Below, one piece after another: positions 12,851 through 26,422 of a DNA stretch of 64,000 bases (position 1 is its first letter; every line of letters begins with the position of its first letter). The notes below the pieces were generated by a model that did no database searches, was not told the origin of the DNA, and saw only the letters and a list, made by a program, of their open reading frames with translations. A program made the translations under genes and the position numbers. Origin of the DNA: Anticarsia gemmatalis. Lineage: Eukaryota; Arthropoda; Insecta; Lepidoptera; Erebidae. The DNA is taken from contig NC_134745.1 of assembly GCF_050436995.1 (NCBI RefSeq), forward strand, positions 5,890,001 through 5,954,000, given 5' to 3'.

Positions 12851-15800
12851 GCGTTTGCCTAGAATTCGATTAAATCAGTTCATTGGGAAGAGCACCTAAA
12901 ATTACTGGTTCTTGTTCAATGTTCTGTGATTACTGGGTGTACTTCAAAATTTTTGTTTATGATTTCTATAGCCTCACTCAACATTCACACACCAATCATA
13001 GCAGAACCGCACGATAAGTGGAATAAATTGAGGCTATAAGACACACAAATTATGTACAGAATATAATACCTAATTTGCTGTAATGCTCTTATTTTATTAC
13101 TACTCGACAGTAAGTCTGTACTCTAACTCCCATCTAAGTGACTTTCAAACAAACGAGAGTACAATGCCGCTTCGGTAATAAACAAGTTCACAACTTGTGA
13201 TACGTATTCCACACCAAATTATTTATGTGAGTCTGTTATAAGCTCTTACCTAAGCTGGGTGAAATTATGAAATCTAGTGTACCGGAGCTCAAAGCGCCCT
13301 CGTTTATCTAAATCGTGACACTTCCCTCGCTAAGCTAAATGATCTAACGTTCGTAATTATGCTCCTCGAAATTACATGATCGTTTAAACTCCCTGCCAGA
13401 ATTAACCCTTATTTACTGCCAATTGAATATATTGGAATATTCCAATTAGAATTTACTGCATTGGAAATTCGAGACCCCAACTAGATAGAGCTAATACATT
13501 TATTTGTTATTCGATTTGACTCTCGGTTCAGACAAGGGTTTCGGGTAATTGTAGGTCTGGTTGAACCCTTCTGTCCCTGTTATTTCTAGTGTCCATTAAA
13601 TTATCTCTTTCCCTTTCGACTCTTTAGCTTTTGTGTTTTTAAGTTTATTTTTCTGTGGCCATCTAGCTTAACGACGCGATCGATGCGTAACGGACCGGAT
13701 TTACTTGAACAAAAAAACATGACTTCCATTAGCACTCCTTCGGTATTTACAGCAAATAAGCTATACTTATAGGATTTGACATTCTATTTATACATACAAT
13801 ACAATTTTACTATTGAAATTAAAATAAACTCTTGAATAGTATTACGTTTTACTGCGAACACTGAGTAAAATGATTCTAATTTAAGTCCGAAATATAATAT
13901 AATTATAATTATTACATGACCTCCACAATCAAATAATAAATTAATAACCACTTCGAGCCTTCAATTCTCCAAAACTTTGCTTAGGCTAATTACAATAGTA
14001 TTCCAAGAAAGTTTCAGGGTATTTTTGGCGAAATTTAAGAAACATTTTCATCGTTGCTCCACCAAGAATTTGCACGAGCTCAAAATTATTTTAATTAAAA
14101 AACTGAGCGAACGAAGTGGGCATTCTTAATTATTTGGTAGGGTTTCATCAAATTATACTTGAGCAACTTGTAATATTACATAGCTATGTTATGTCTATTC
14201 AGAGAGACGATCACGATTATCTTATAATTCTGTTGTTGAGTATAGGCGACATTTATATAGAAAATTATAAATTCTTAACCTTATAACATATAGAAGCAAA
14301 CTCACTTTTGTTTTAACTCGTAAACTCTCCACAAAAACGTGGCGATTGTATCGAAGCTTTGTAGTGTTGAGAAATTAGGTAGGTACCTAAGTGTATAATA
14401 CGTCAAGCATAGTTAAAGAGAGTGCGTGAGCGTGACTTGCTCTCCTGTCTAAACTTCCTCTGGCATTTATCTTCGCGTACCCCGCTTCGTGAACTTTAGT
14501 GCAGTATAACAGTTTAAGTTGTCGCTATAAGTGGTGATTTACTTTTATAACACATTATACCTACATAATGAGAACTCCTTGGTACAACTTAAGCCCTTGT
14601 CGTCGTCAAGAATGCCCATAATACCATAATTGTTTTATTACACAGTCAAATTGCTCGCTGCCTCCAATACGCTTTCATAACAAATCACAAAGTACGTAAT
14701 ACTTTCTCGAATTGATTTTCTTCTCAACCGAATCCACGTGTTATAAACAGTTCAGCTGTAGTACATTTTTTCAATATAGACAGATTTCTAGGGGTTGCCG
14801 AACCCTCCCTCGGAGGCTTGAATTTCGGAAATTCGCTTATGGGAATTATTGCAATACCATCAGAATCTCGCGTCTCTTATGAAAAAGGGAAGCGTGGGCA
14901 GTGTGTGCGTGTTGTGATCTATTCTATGAACAAGGACTTATGAACAATATTGAACTACTCACAACTTTGATGCTGTCAATGCTGTATGTATAAAACGCGG
15001 TTTTATAAAAAAAAATGTATTAACGAATTTCAAACCTGACTTTCATATGAGGTTCATTAAAATGTAAAAAAATACAATTTTAAAAGCTAAAATTCGGATC
15101 TAAATTCAACTAGCCGAGTGATTCATGCATATTGTAAAACTGAAAAATCCCATTCCGTCGGTACTATATTGGATGGCATGAATGATGTATGTACATGAAT
15201 TTGCTCTATTTTGGTTCCCCTCAACACTGGTATCGGCTGTCTTGTCTGCTCGTATGTCATTCACCTTTCGTATTGTGTTTTCACAATGGCCAGTTTGTTA
15301 TTATGGTTATTGTTTGACCAACCTAGGAATAACTTGGAGAATATAGTGTTTTGTTATTCAGAAAATGTTTTTAAAGGATCTAGTCAATTTCTTAAGAAAT
15401 GCGTTGAACATTTTGAATATTTGCAAGACTTATCAATGTACTATATTGTTTTGAACGTCTTTAACATTCAATGCAGTCAATTAGATATTACTCACCATCT
15501 TAATATAAGAAAGACGTCATTATGTAAATAGCTTAGCTTAGTAACCAATAAAGGATTTGATTTGATATTTGCATTGTTCATACACTTTATACAGTTACAA
15601 GCATGAGTCATAGAATTCATAATTTAAAACAATTTATTACTTTTAAATTCATAAATTTATTCTAAATATAAAGAGGTTTTCTAACTTTATTTTGTTTAAT
15701 AACTACTACTTACTCACAATGACACATTTCAAAGCCAAAACAATCTGAAAATGGCATACTTAAAATGCTAGATTTCTAAAACTATTCAGCAACTTATAAT

Positions 15801-18800
15801 TACTTGATGGAGTTACTATTAAGATGGTATTAAAACTGTAATATTTATTTGACAGTACGATCTTATGAAGAAGCCTCTGACATCTTCAATATTATGAAAG
15901 GATTAAAAAAAAACTGCACTTGACTTATTATATTTTCTGTTAAAAGCAACGTCAACACTTTGAACAGCTTATTGTCTGAGCTGTTTTAGTGGAAATAATG
16001 TGAATTATACAACAGCATAAGTAACTGGATGTATAAAAAACTGAGTAAAATAAAATTGTATGTCGTTTATACAAATTAAGTCAAATAAATGTATGCAAAA
16101 ATCAACTGCTTGCCAAATTTGATGCTTAAAAAACGGAAATTGGCAAATGGCCAGTATGAGTTTAAGAGATTGGAAAATAACTGCAGGGGAAGATAGACCG
16201 AGCGGAGTAACGGAAGCACATGATATTGATAAGCAGATGATACTGCGGCCGATTTAAATCCTGAACTGGATAAATGCTCCTCGACCACTGAGCTCGGATC
16301 CTGCGTTTGAATACAAATGGACCGTTTATCCCTGAAAGCCAATCTGTATGCAAATTACAGGTCCGTTTAACTATTCTCGTTAGTTGCTCATTTTCGGAAC
16401 GTCTGCATTTTCAGTTTGCCTGAAATATAATCCTTTCGATTGTGTCCCAATGATTGATAATGTTAATTTCAATTCCCCGATCGGACCGGATGAAACAGCT
16501 CACCCTTTGCTTCCTCCGATGTAACTGTACAATCAGATATGAATGCAAATTAAATTCTTGTCGCCTTGACGAAGTTTCGTTCTACCGTTCAGTCAATGAA
16601 TCGTTAGCATCTATACTTATAACAAATACCTTAAAACCGAACGAATGATTTTGCTATTAACTTTGGACGTAACTTTTCCGAACGCCTCGCGATTTTAGTG
16701 TCTTTCTGTGAAAAGTTGTCGTCAACTTTTTCATCCCCTTTTTCCGGTTCCGCTAATGCGCAAACTTTGCTTCAGATACCGACACGCCTTGCGAAGTGGC
16801 TTGTTCAAAATTTCATGAAAGTCCACGAAAAAGTAGCCAACTTCACTATACAGGATGTATAAGTATCGACACCGTCACAAAAGAGAAATTGTCCGCCAGA
16901 ACTTATTGAGCGTAGTTTTAAGTGAATCAAAATAATAACAACAGATTCTTCTATTGACTTATATTCTACACTATTATTATTGTTATACAGTATTATTGTC
17001 ATATGTAAGTGTTTTAGAAACTACTTTTAAACTTACAATTAATTTTGTATAAAATTTCATTACAAAGTAAATACTATATAATGAATTAGTCTATTATAAA
17101 TAGTAATATTATATGATTGAACAGGACAATAGACTGCCAATTAAACTACAAGCCGTTATTAACTAAGACAATAGATTTTCCCTATTGACATAACTGAATG
17201 ATTGACCATGAATGAAACATGTTTTCCTTCTTTTTATGAGTCGATAAAACTACAATGTGTTCGCTCATGAAACATATGGATTTATGTAGGTGTCTTATCA
17301 CCATACGTCTGCAACTATGTAAGTTGCGTTACTTTTTCCATTTCACCAGGATGCGCGACCGGGGGCCCATTCCACTGAACCAAACGACTCCACGCTTGTA
17401 ACGAGCATTCCATATGCAATTTTCTCTCTCTACATTGAAATGTTTCACTATTTTTACAGTTTGTAAAGCATTTTAATGAATAGTTCGTTCTAAAATTCCA
17501 TATTTAAATACGCTTACGGAATACGAGCATATTTGCAAAGCGACGCTGTATCGCAAATGTTACGTCAAATTCTAAAATTTCAATACAAAGACCAAATATT
17601 TTAGTTATTCCGAAAAATGCTGAATAAATTTCAGTTTTTTCACTGAAACATAATGATGTACTAAAGCACAATCATATTTGGAGGACTGTTGAACTAGTAC
17701 AATTACGTAATGGAAGCAACTAGCGCTACAATTGAATCGACGTAATTGAGAACATGCCGAGAGAAATGTACGATGAGTTGGCTCATTAGTGAGTATGAAT
17801 AACTTGTTCGGAACTTTATTAACTATAGTTGTAGAGACACAGTTACTACCGCAAAGCATTGTAACAACAACTTTGTGGTAAACCCCCTCCCGACGAGATT
17901 TGAACTGGCGCGGGAGGAATCTAAAGCTGTCTTAAAGACTTTTAGTGCACGCCGTTCAATTTTATTAGTTCCTTGAGAATTTTGCTTCAAGTTTTGTGAC
18001 TGTCATATTTTACATAAAGATTTTCTAGCTTAGATAAAATCGTTTTAGCGCTCGGCACTGGGTCCTATTTTAGCAAGGCTTGCTAAGATTATCTCAGGAA
18101 TGTTGTCAAAGGAATACCTAGATATTTTAGGAATGAAGATCTAGCAAGGCAATACCCCTCTCCATATTTATTATATCCATCTGATAGGATCTGACCTGAA
18201 TTTCAACAAGGTTTTATATAAAATGGTTAAATGAATGACACAGTTGACCATTGACAAAAATGTAGCAATAATGATCGGAAATGTACTGAATGTCCGAGTT
18301 GCCACAATTAAACTTGCTTGAAGCCAAATAGGTAACCGGGGAGAGAAACATCCCATACTGCAGTGACGTGCAAACAAAAATCGAACTTATCCCAAATATT
18401 AAAGAGATTAAAATCGAACGTCCAAATTCATAATTGCTTCCGATTGAACCCCTGTTATAGGAACGTCTATGTGTATGACGGGATAGCAAAGGGCAGAGGC
18501 AGTGAGGCTTAATGACAACGGACCAATACTGAATCGAGGTCAACGTTAAGTGTCGCATTGGACTTGGCAACGGACCCTTAATTGAGCGGTTATCGTATGG
18601 TCACAAGTAGAACGACCAATAAAACGAATAAAAATACCGAAAAGCCAACCTTTAGTGGCTATTTACCATATATAAATACGAAACAAACGATATTGAAGAA
18701 AATAGTGTCCTATTTGAACAACTCAATTTCTTTTTTGCTCAAGGATTGTCTGATATAGTTTAATAATATGACATTATTATCTGTGTTTTATGTTCCCATT

Positions 18801-21591
18801 ATGTCAATTTATTCGTCTTGTGCAAACAAACAAAAACATAACCCACAATAGAACTATTACGTGGGAATACGCCGCAGTCACATGCAATACACGTGTTTGC
18901 AGACTTCATCAAATAAACAAATAATAATCATTTAAAAAGAAAAACATATGAAACAATTTTAGGAAACTATAAAAAACTAGCCTGAACTTCATTGGCATTA
19001 TGCCAAAATCAGATCATTTTCAAAAAATCTAAAACAGTCTGCAGGATTTGTACGTGACGCCTTTTAAAAACTTCCGAGTGTCTGAAAATTTGAATTTTGA
19101 ATGAGTATTAAAAAAATGTAACATCATACATAATTCAGAGTACTGGGTTTCTTTGTAAACTCAAAGCATACACAGCTTTTGAAAAAATAAACAAATAAGT
19201 AAAAAGCTCATAAAAACGTAGGAAACTGATTCCTTCCAATAAGAGAATCACAACTCATTCTTAGTCCAAAGAAGCCTTCGCCCCTAGCAACACAAAATGT
19301 ACTGGAAACAAACTAACCACTAGTAGATCTTTGTTCTACATAAATAAGTTTAGAACAAATGAACTACATGGACTATGTAGCACATGTTTAACAAAACTTG
19401 TACTACATACAAGCTGCTTGCAATTAATGGAAGAGTTGAGTAGACTCGCTACTAACTCAATTATAACTATATTCAAGCCTAACTACCTAGAACATACTGT
19501 ATTTAAATTGTGCGCCCTACGCGAACATTCTTGGAAATATGTAAATTGTCTAATAAGAACATTTGAAGTTAAGAATACCTATCTTAGTACAAGTTTAGAA
19601 ACAAGTGAGAAGGCGCCGAGGGTTCCACACCACTGACAGGAGGTACTTAACGTTCAAGAAAAAACCTTACTACATTTATTTTACTTGAATAATCGCAAAT
19701 TTAATGTTTTTACTCCTTTATTTCTTGGTATTTCTTGCCAGCAGCAAGACTTTATAAAACCTCTTTATTTCCTTGCGGATAATCCACATCGGTATATGCT
19801 AAGGACGACGACCAAAATTGTCATTCATCATCATTATAAAAATTAGGACGTTCTATCACGATCATCCATCATTAACGAAATTGATTCGTGCCGAAAAAAC
19901 ACACCTACACGCGAAAAGGAAATCCCATATTAAAAAGAGAAAGAGTATCGTACACAGAAATCCGTTGGTGAATTTGTCCGACCATAGCGTTGGTACGCAG
20001 TCGCTAAAATAACCAATTTGGGGACCCTCATCGCGCGTCACCTAGTAATGGATGGCTCTGGGCTCACTGTTGCGGTGATATTGGACGGGGGAAAAATTAT
20101 ATTTTGCTATTACCCTGTAAATTTCCCTGTACCTACGACACGCGAGCGAGAAATACGTGTGTGGAACGAAATTTCTCTCGGCATGTGTATGTTTGCTTAA
20201 AAGCCTCCACAAAAATGTTCCAAAGGCATTCTTTTAAAGAAAAACAACTATAATTTCGTATTATACAAGTTTTTATACACTTTTAACGTTAAGAATGCAA
20301 ATATTAAGACCAAATATGATTGTGGGTGTACCAATAGTCACGTTTCGGGCACTGTTCCAATACCGACCTGTAACCGAGTATTTTCTACCAAGTGAACAGT
20401 TTCTATCTGAGCCAATAAAATATGAATACTTTTTTTTATTTTAAAAGCTAAATGTCGCCACTTTAATACGACCGTGATTATTCTTACGCGATCATTAACG
20501 GTTTAAAAAATTGTACATATCTTCCGCTTCAACTAATATATTAATAGCAAGCTTGTAATTATGTTCGAAAATGGCTAAAACAATAATCTAAGAACAGCAT
20601 ATTGTCTTAAATAACAAAGCTTGACGTCAGTTCACAAAACATTTACGAGTAATTTTGCACTCGGGTACCATAATAATCATATGTCTGTGAAACATTGTTT
20701 TACGTGTAAACAAACAAGTTGAAATAAGTCTTGTACAAATAAGATTTTACTTTTTACCAGAGCTTACTTCATCGATTCGTAAGTCCCTGGAGAAAACCTG
20801 TCTTAAACAACGACGCTACAATTTTTCTTTGCTGAGCTAGGTATTATCTTTTCGATAAATACGGCTTTGTAAAAGATTTGGAATCGTTTGTGTTGTTTAT
20901 ATACTTTTGGAGGTATGTGACACGTGTTGTTGGGTTTTTCAGTAATAAGTTCGTCGTTTGGAATTGTGCCCGGTAAATAGCAATAGTTTCGTCCATATGC
21001 TTAAGATCTATCATACAAGGAAATATGTTAGAAAGACATAATAATATGTATTCAATAATATCTTTTTCACTTAAAAATTTAGTTTTTAAAATATGAATGT
21101 CGCTATTTCTATAAAAATCAAAGCTGATAATTTTTTTTCTAGGAATTTTCATTGAAAAATGACTTACCGAAAAACAACACTGAAATAACAGTAAGTCATG
21201 ATGATGATATAAATTTAGATCGATACAGTTTAAACCAGTTTGAAGTGGTATATTTATAGATTTTTATTAGCTATAGTATTGTTATGATAAACCTTTAGTT
21301 ATTTATGTGTGCGCATATTTCAAAGGTTATAGCTCTATCTCTTTTATTCGTGATATGAGTAAATGAGACAACGTAATACGCAAACACAAATAACAAAATG
21401 AATTGTCACCATTAGAAATGATTAAATGACTTTCTTAATTGCGGCAATTAAATTCTGCGCATTCCAAATGTGACATTCAGTTAGAAATTTTAATAACAGT
21501 TATTTATTTTTGCTTTATGATCGTTGTTAAATATAGCATTAATTTTTTCGTATCTAATGCGTATTAAAAAATCTGATTAATTATTTATCAT

Positions 21592-21851
21592 TCTATAATA
21601 ATATAATAAAGCTGAAGAGTTTGTTTGTTTGTTTGTTTGTTTGTTTGAACGCGCTAATCTCAGGAACTACTGGTCCGATTTGAAAAATTCTTTCAGTGTT
21701 AGATAGCCCATTTATCGAGGAAGGCTATAGGCTATATAACATCACGCTACAGTCATTAGGAGCGGAGTAGCAACGAAAAATGTTACAAAAACGGGGAAAA
21801 TTTTGACCCATTCTCTTAGGTTACGCAAGCGAAGTTGCGCGGGTCAGCTAG
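21592..21851 (+). mobile_element. Non-autonomous Helitron-like element, family A, copy 1
   Basis: The copy starts TCTATAATAATAT near 21592 and has a run of about six GTTT units near 21620. It then carries the conserved body CTCAGGAACTACTGGTCCGA, and ends with an imperfect hairpin (CGCAAGCGAAGTTGCG) followed by GGGTCAGCTAG and a T. The hairpin plus CTAG end and the lack of a target duplication fit Helitrons. It has no coding capacity. It lies in intron 1, opposite in orientation to the gene. Two other copies are at 51248-51504 and 54570-54836. Confidence 0.88.
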
Positions 21852-24800
21852 TCTACTCATTAATTACTTATAAGCTATCGAAAGTACCAACAATAATTCA
21901 TAGATTATGTCATCAAAGATTAAAGGTGTGTAATTAATGACAAGATTTTATCCTCATTATTGAATGTATATAAATTAACGCTAGAAGCACGAGAACGTGC
22001 GGTTTTGTTAACAATGTCACAAAAAAAGACTTAATGGTCATAACAAACTAATGAATGAAAAAAACTGATAAACGCTTATTTACACGTGTGTTAAATACAT
22101 AAACGTAAATCAACTTCACACATTTTTGTATAATTATCATTTGCAAACCAAACAAGTTTTCGCGTCATCGTAAGCAAACTATTATTTACGACAGTAACAA
22201 AACGAAATATCTTCCTGACTTCCTCTTTTGTACACGGTCAAACGTCAAGTACAGATTTTCAACACCCGATTTTATTTCGTTACGACACCAGAACGAAGAG
22301 GACAGCAAAAAAAAGTGTCAACCTATTTAAACGTGGACGCGGAAAAACTCCTTTTAACGAAAAAAATTAAATCGGCTATCCGGTCCCTCGACTAAGTACA
22401 CTTACAAATAGTTTGGGCCAAAAACTGGATCCTTGGACCAACGTGCTACGTTTGCAGATCGTGCGCCCTTCATTAAATTCGAAGGCAAAAAGTGGGATCT
22501 TATCTAATCTGCAGTCCCTTCGAGTTTTGCAGCTGGTCCCCACGGTACCGAGATGTACTTAACCCCAATTCCACCTACGTACTGATTATTTTCGCTCCTA
22601 GTTAAAAAACATACCATGGTTCTCCGAAATTGGGTTCGGTTAAGTACTCCGAAACCGCGATGAAGCAAGCTGTTTACGCATATTGTAAAACGTAATTAAT
22701 ATTTACCGCAATCTTGCAGAAGTGGAACTTTTAACAATTTTAAAATCATATTCTTTTTGTCAGTTCAATGAAGCAATCAATTATATTTGTTTTTAATAAA
22801 AAGGTTACTTCAACTCGTTTCAAGTATATTCCTATCTTAGCCTTATTTAGCTGTATCAAAGGTCCTCATTGCTTCCCAAATTATGTTACTTATCCCCGCT
22901 TCGTTCCCATCATTACCATTCTATTGCATATGTATTACTTATACAAACGACCATCCAAAGAATAAGATCAACGGATAATCACAATAATAAGGATAAGAAT
23001 TAATACGCTCAGCGAACTGTAAATCACTGCTCACGACTTTATGTGACGGTTATTCCGCGTTCACTTTGTATTATGCATTTCATTGCACTCATTGACCAAT
23101 CAAATCACGCCCTCGATAGACCGTCATCCTTATTGACGCACTGTCGCTCTCTATAAAGAACCAGTTGTCAGACATTTACGCTCGAGTAAAAATAGCCTGA
23201 CATAAATCAAACACGAGCCTTTTATATAAATTGCACCAATTGCTTACAATTACGAAGAGAATGGAGTCGTAAACAAAATCTATCAATGAACGAATTCTCG
23301 AAGACCTGTCTCTTATAAAATAGAGCTGAATATGACAAGTGCGATTCGTTTTTCATTTTTCATATAATGACGCCTCCTCCGGGCACAAAGCCCGTTTTAT
23401 AGCCATCACAATGGGATTGTGCTCTTTCATCAGCGGGACTTTTATGGTCGTCGCGTCAGCTGTGCTGTGGGGCGCCAAAATTGAGACAGTATAACTAACT
23501 ACTTTCGTCCGACCGCCCATTTAGCGGTTGCAGCTCTTTGTCACATTAACTGACCGCTATTGTAGCGTTAATATGTGGCACATTTGTCGGGAAGGTTATA
23601 ATATGTGCAAAAAAAACTAAACAGTGTTGCGAATATACGCTTGGAAGATTGGCTTTTCGCCCAACAATCGAACTTTGTACTGGATCAGGAAAACATAGTG
23701 TCTACGGTCACTTTCGTGTGTTTATTCCCATCTATTTCCGTCTCTTGGCACGTGTTACCGATGCATAATACAAATTAAACCGAAATGGTATTTGTATGAC
23801 GTATGCAGCCAGTTCTCCGTGCAAGTTGGTAGTTCATAAACAAACAATTTACAGTTTCGCGTAAAATGAAGAGCTAATATGTTCAAATGTAGGTTTCAAT
23901 TCGCACCTCCAGTATCAATGAACGGGGATGACGTCAGTATGATCTCATAGTATCAACTGTTCGGGAACAATGTTTTAAAGACGTTTAATGCGTATAAAAT
24001 GATAGGTTTAAAAGTGTCATAGTAAGACAAATCGTATAGCACACGTTAGAACAGACACAGCAAACCACACAAGACCTTGAATATCTTGTACAAACATAAT
24101 ACGCTCGCTGTTTTTATTACAACGTATGACGGACAACTATCCGTTTAATTCCAATATAACCAGTTTATGTGCATTGTGCATACATAATGTCTGTAGTTCT
24201 TATCAAACCCGTGAAGGAAAATAAATATGAAGTCATACAGCTCTATTTATTAAGTTTAGTTTCTTAGAATCATAGTTTGTTAGTAAATTTTTCATTGACG
24301 CTTTGACTGTCTACTGTGAGTCAGATTTTAACCACGAGTAGCGCAGGCGCAACCTCGTAAAATAATATAATCATTAACTAAATAATTAAGTAAATTGTCT
24401 AACTGTCTTTTGTTCAATTTATCTCCTTTGTTGAATTTTGATTTTCTTTTTACACGTAATGAAAATATCCACTACGTAAATAAAGATGGCTCCAAAGGTG
24501 GAATAAAATTGGTTAAATTGTGAAGTCCACCATACAAGACTACCGCAAGATTTGAGAGCAAGTATTAATTAGGACATTATTTTCATAAAGTTCAGTACAT
24601 TTGGGTATGGTATGTTCACGTGAGGAACAAAACCTAGTATCATAAACTTTAACTTGTTAAACTTTACAAGGATCATCAGAATCCTGAACTATAATATTAT
24701 AAAAGTTAATCCCAAATGAAAGAGTCGATGTAAACATTTGAAACATAGTTTATTTGTATTCACAGTATTCGTGCTCATAAGTGTAAACTACGAACAAAAC

Positions 24801-26216
24801 GTCAGTAACCTGTGCAACACAAAACAATCTAACCAGTCTATCTCTTTCTAATAACAACAATAGAAAAGGGACAGAAGAATTGGTCGGCCAAATCAAACCA
24901 TTTCTTTGTTGCCCATAAAAAAGGAGTTTGTTCCGACGATGTTTTACGTTAAAGACGAGACTAGGAGTAATTTGACAGTTAGAATTGTCTATCCTTTTCT
25001 TATAACAGTTGTAAGAGAGAGATGGGTATAATAATTGCTGTAGAAATTGCCGGCATTGTTCGTGTATTAAGAATTTTAACGACATGGGACGAAAAAGTCG
25101 TATGTGCGGTATTTAAGATGTTGTAAAGGTCATTTTATTGTAGGAGACCTTCAACCGATGTTGATGTGATGTTTTAAAGGCAAGCAATTCCTGTGGGAGA
25201 ACCTAAAATCTTTAACAGAAGAGTATTTAGAAGGATATATAGCAAACATATTCTTTCAGAAGTAATTTCAAGGTTTGAGAATCAACAAGAGATGTACCTA
25301 TGTGTATTGTATTTATTAATTTTGTAATGCTTGAATGACTGGGTATAGTACTAAACCGTTAATGGGTTTCTCTTCTTGGAACGATTTGGAAACAATTAAT
25401 TGCATATGCTTACTGGGCCAGTTTATTATACATGTTACTTGCACAACTCAAAAGATTTTGTAAATACCTAAAATCGTAAAAAATACTGCCTTGGTAGTTA
25501 TGAATACTGAAAATGGTCTGATTTTTTATTTATTTAGATAGCTACGTGTGTCCTCTCTGTATTTTCTTCCACTATAAGCTACAGATGTTTATATTTCCTT
25601 TAATAAACAATAATTGTTGTTGCTTATATATTCTCTACCTTCTACCTATAGTAAACTCATCTAGAAAACCTAATAAACCTATACAACTTAAGAATGCTGT
25701 TCACTTATACAGAAGCCTGCATTTATAAACAACAAGGTTTATTATAATCATGACATTTATCATTAGTTGTTGTAACAATGTCTAGAGAGAGACAAAGTCA
25801 TTGTTAATTTCCATAGTGGGCGTGTTTATATAACACAACATATCACACGGTATGGCGTGACATTCTCTGCCTTATCTCCTTATCAGGTGCCTGCTATTGA
25901 TACAGCTTTAAAAACATAAACAATTCTCAAAAATATCGTACCACGTGTTTACGTCAGTGGGGCACGTAACAAACCTGTTTGACTATGAATAAGCCAGTTA
26001 GCACACTCATCGAACACACAAAGTGTTCCCAGCTGTTAAAAAGATCGCGCTATCGCATTATCAATGCCATCAGTTTTGTTTACTTTACCAATATACCCCC
26101 CAATAATTATACCTACATCACAACACAGTGAACACAATTTAATCTCAACTACATTATCATTCAATGCATAAATTAATCAACAATCAAATTAAAAACAAAT
26201 ATCAAATAATACTTAC

Positions 26217-26301
26217 ACTCAGATATCGTAGTGTTGTTGTTCGCCGCGAATACTCCAAATGTTTTAACGTTTAAAACACAAATAAATATAAACCACCACA
26301 T
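26217..26301 (-). CDS. Exon 1: signal peptide of the LDL-receptor-family gene
   Basis: Starting at the ATG at 26301-26299, the frame encodes 28 residues and one extra base before the donor GTAAGTATT. The peptide opens MWWFIFICVL, continues hydrophobic to about residue 20 (GVFAA), then turns polar (NNNTTISE), as expected for a signal peptide cleaved near A19 or A20. The spare base T joins CA of exon 2 to give a serine codon two residues before the first LDLa cysteine. This phase match, the hydrophobic leader and the CpG-rich upstream DNA support it as the first coding exon. A second ATG at 26352-26350 is in frame with no stop between and would add 17 residues. The downstream ATG was chosen because it has A at -3 and gives a compact leader. 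An in-frame TAA upstream (about 26429-26431) closes the frame. The pairing with exon 2 is inference, because other exons could lie between them. Confidence 0.75.
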
Positions 26302-26422
26302 TATGGCACAAAATTTGGGGGCTGCCCGACGACAGCCCACCAAAAGGAACATTCGTCCTGTAAACTTTCGATTTTGCCAAAATCACTGTGAAGCAACACT
26401 GTAGGGGCAAATCCAGAACTGA
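26302..26422 (-). promoter_or_regulatory. 5' UTR and candidate transcription start of the LDLR-family gene
   Basis: On the minus strand, TCAGT at 26422-26418 matches the arthropod initiator, which would place +1 near 26420. The leader from there to the first ATG contains no other ATG. A CCAAT box (complement of 26511-26515) lies about 91 bp upstream. A TTTACAGGACGAATG stretch just before the upstream ATG could also be a splice acceptor, so an additional non-coding first exon is not excluded. Confidence 0.4.

Larger units (their letters stand above)
9890..26216 (-). other. Intron 1 of the LDL-receptor-family gene (16.3 kb)
   Basis: The intron is bounded by the exon 1 donor GTAAGTATT (complement of 26208-26216) and the exon 2 acceptor CAG at 9890. 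The phases match (1 and 1). Apart from the MITE-like block near 10.7-11.0 kb, the GC-rich island near 12.6 kb and the Helitron at 21.6 kb, I see nothing recognisable: it is AT-rich, and its frames (for example 15211-15531, 18214-18570, 24750-25085) show no domains. A large first intron is a common place for enhancers in insect genes, but no regulatory element can be proven here. Confidence 0.8.

Noticed and set aside
17881..17925. tRNA-like segment (minus-strand GTTCAAATCTCG flanked by CCTCCCG/CGGGAGG)
   Set aside because: Only a B-box-like core and a 7-bp stem are present, with no A box or cloverleaf. It may be a SINE remnant but is too weak to annotate.
18214..18570. 118-codon minus-strand frame in intron 1
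   Set aside because: No domain, an overlapping alternative frame on the same strand, and no splice sites bounding it. It fits chance in a window of this size.
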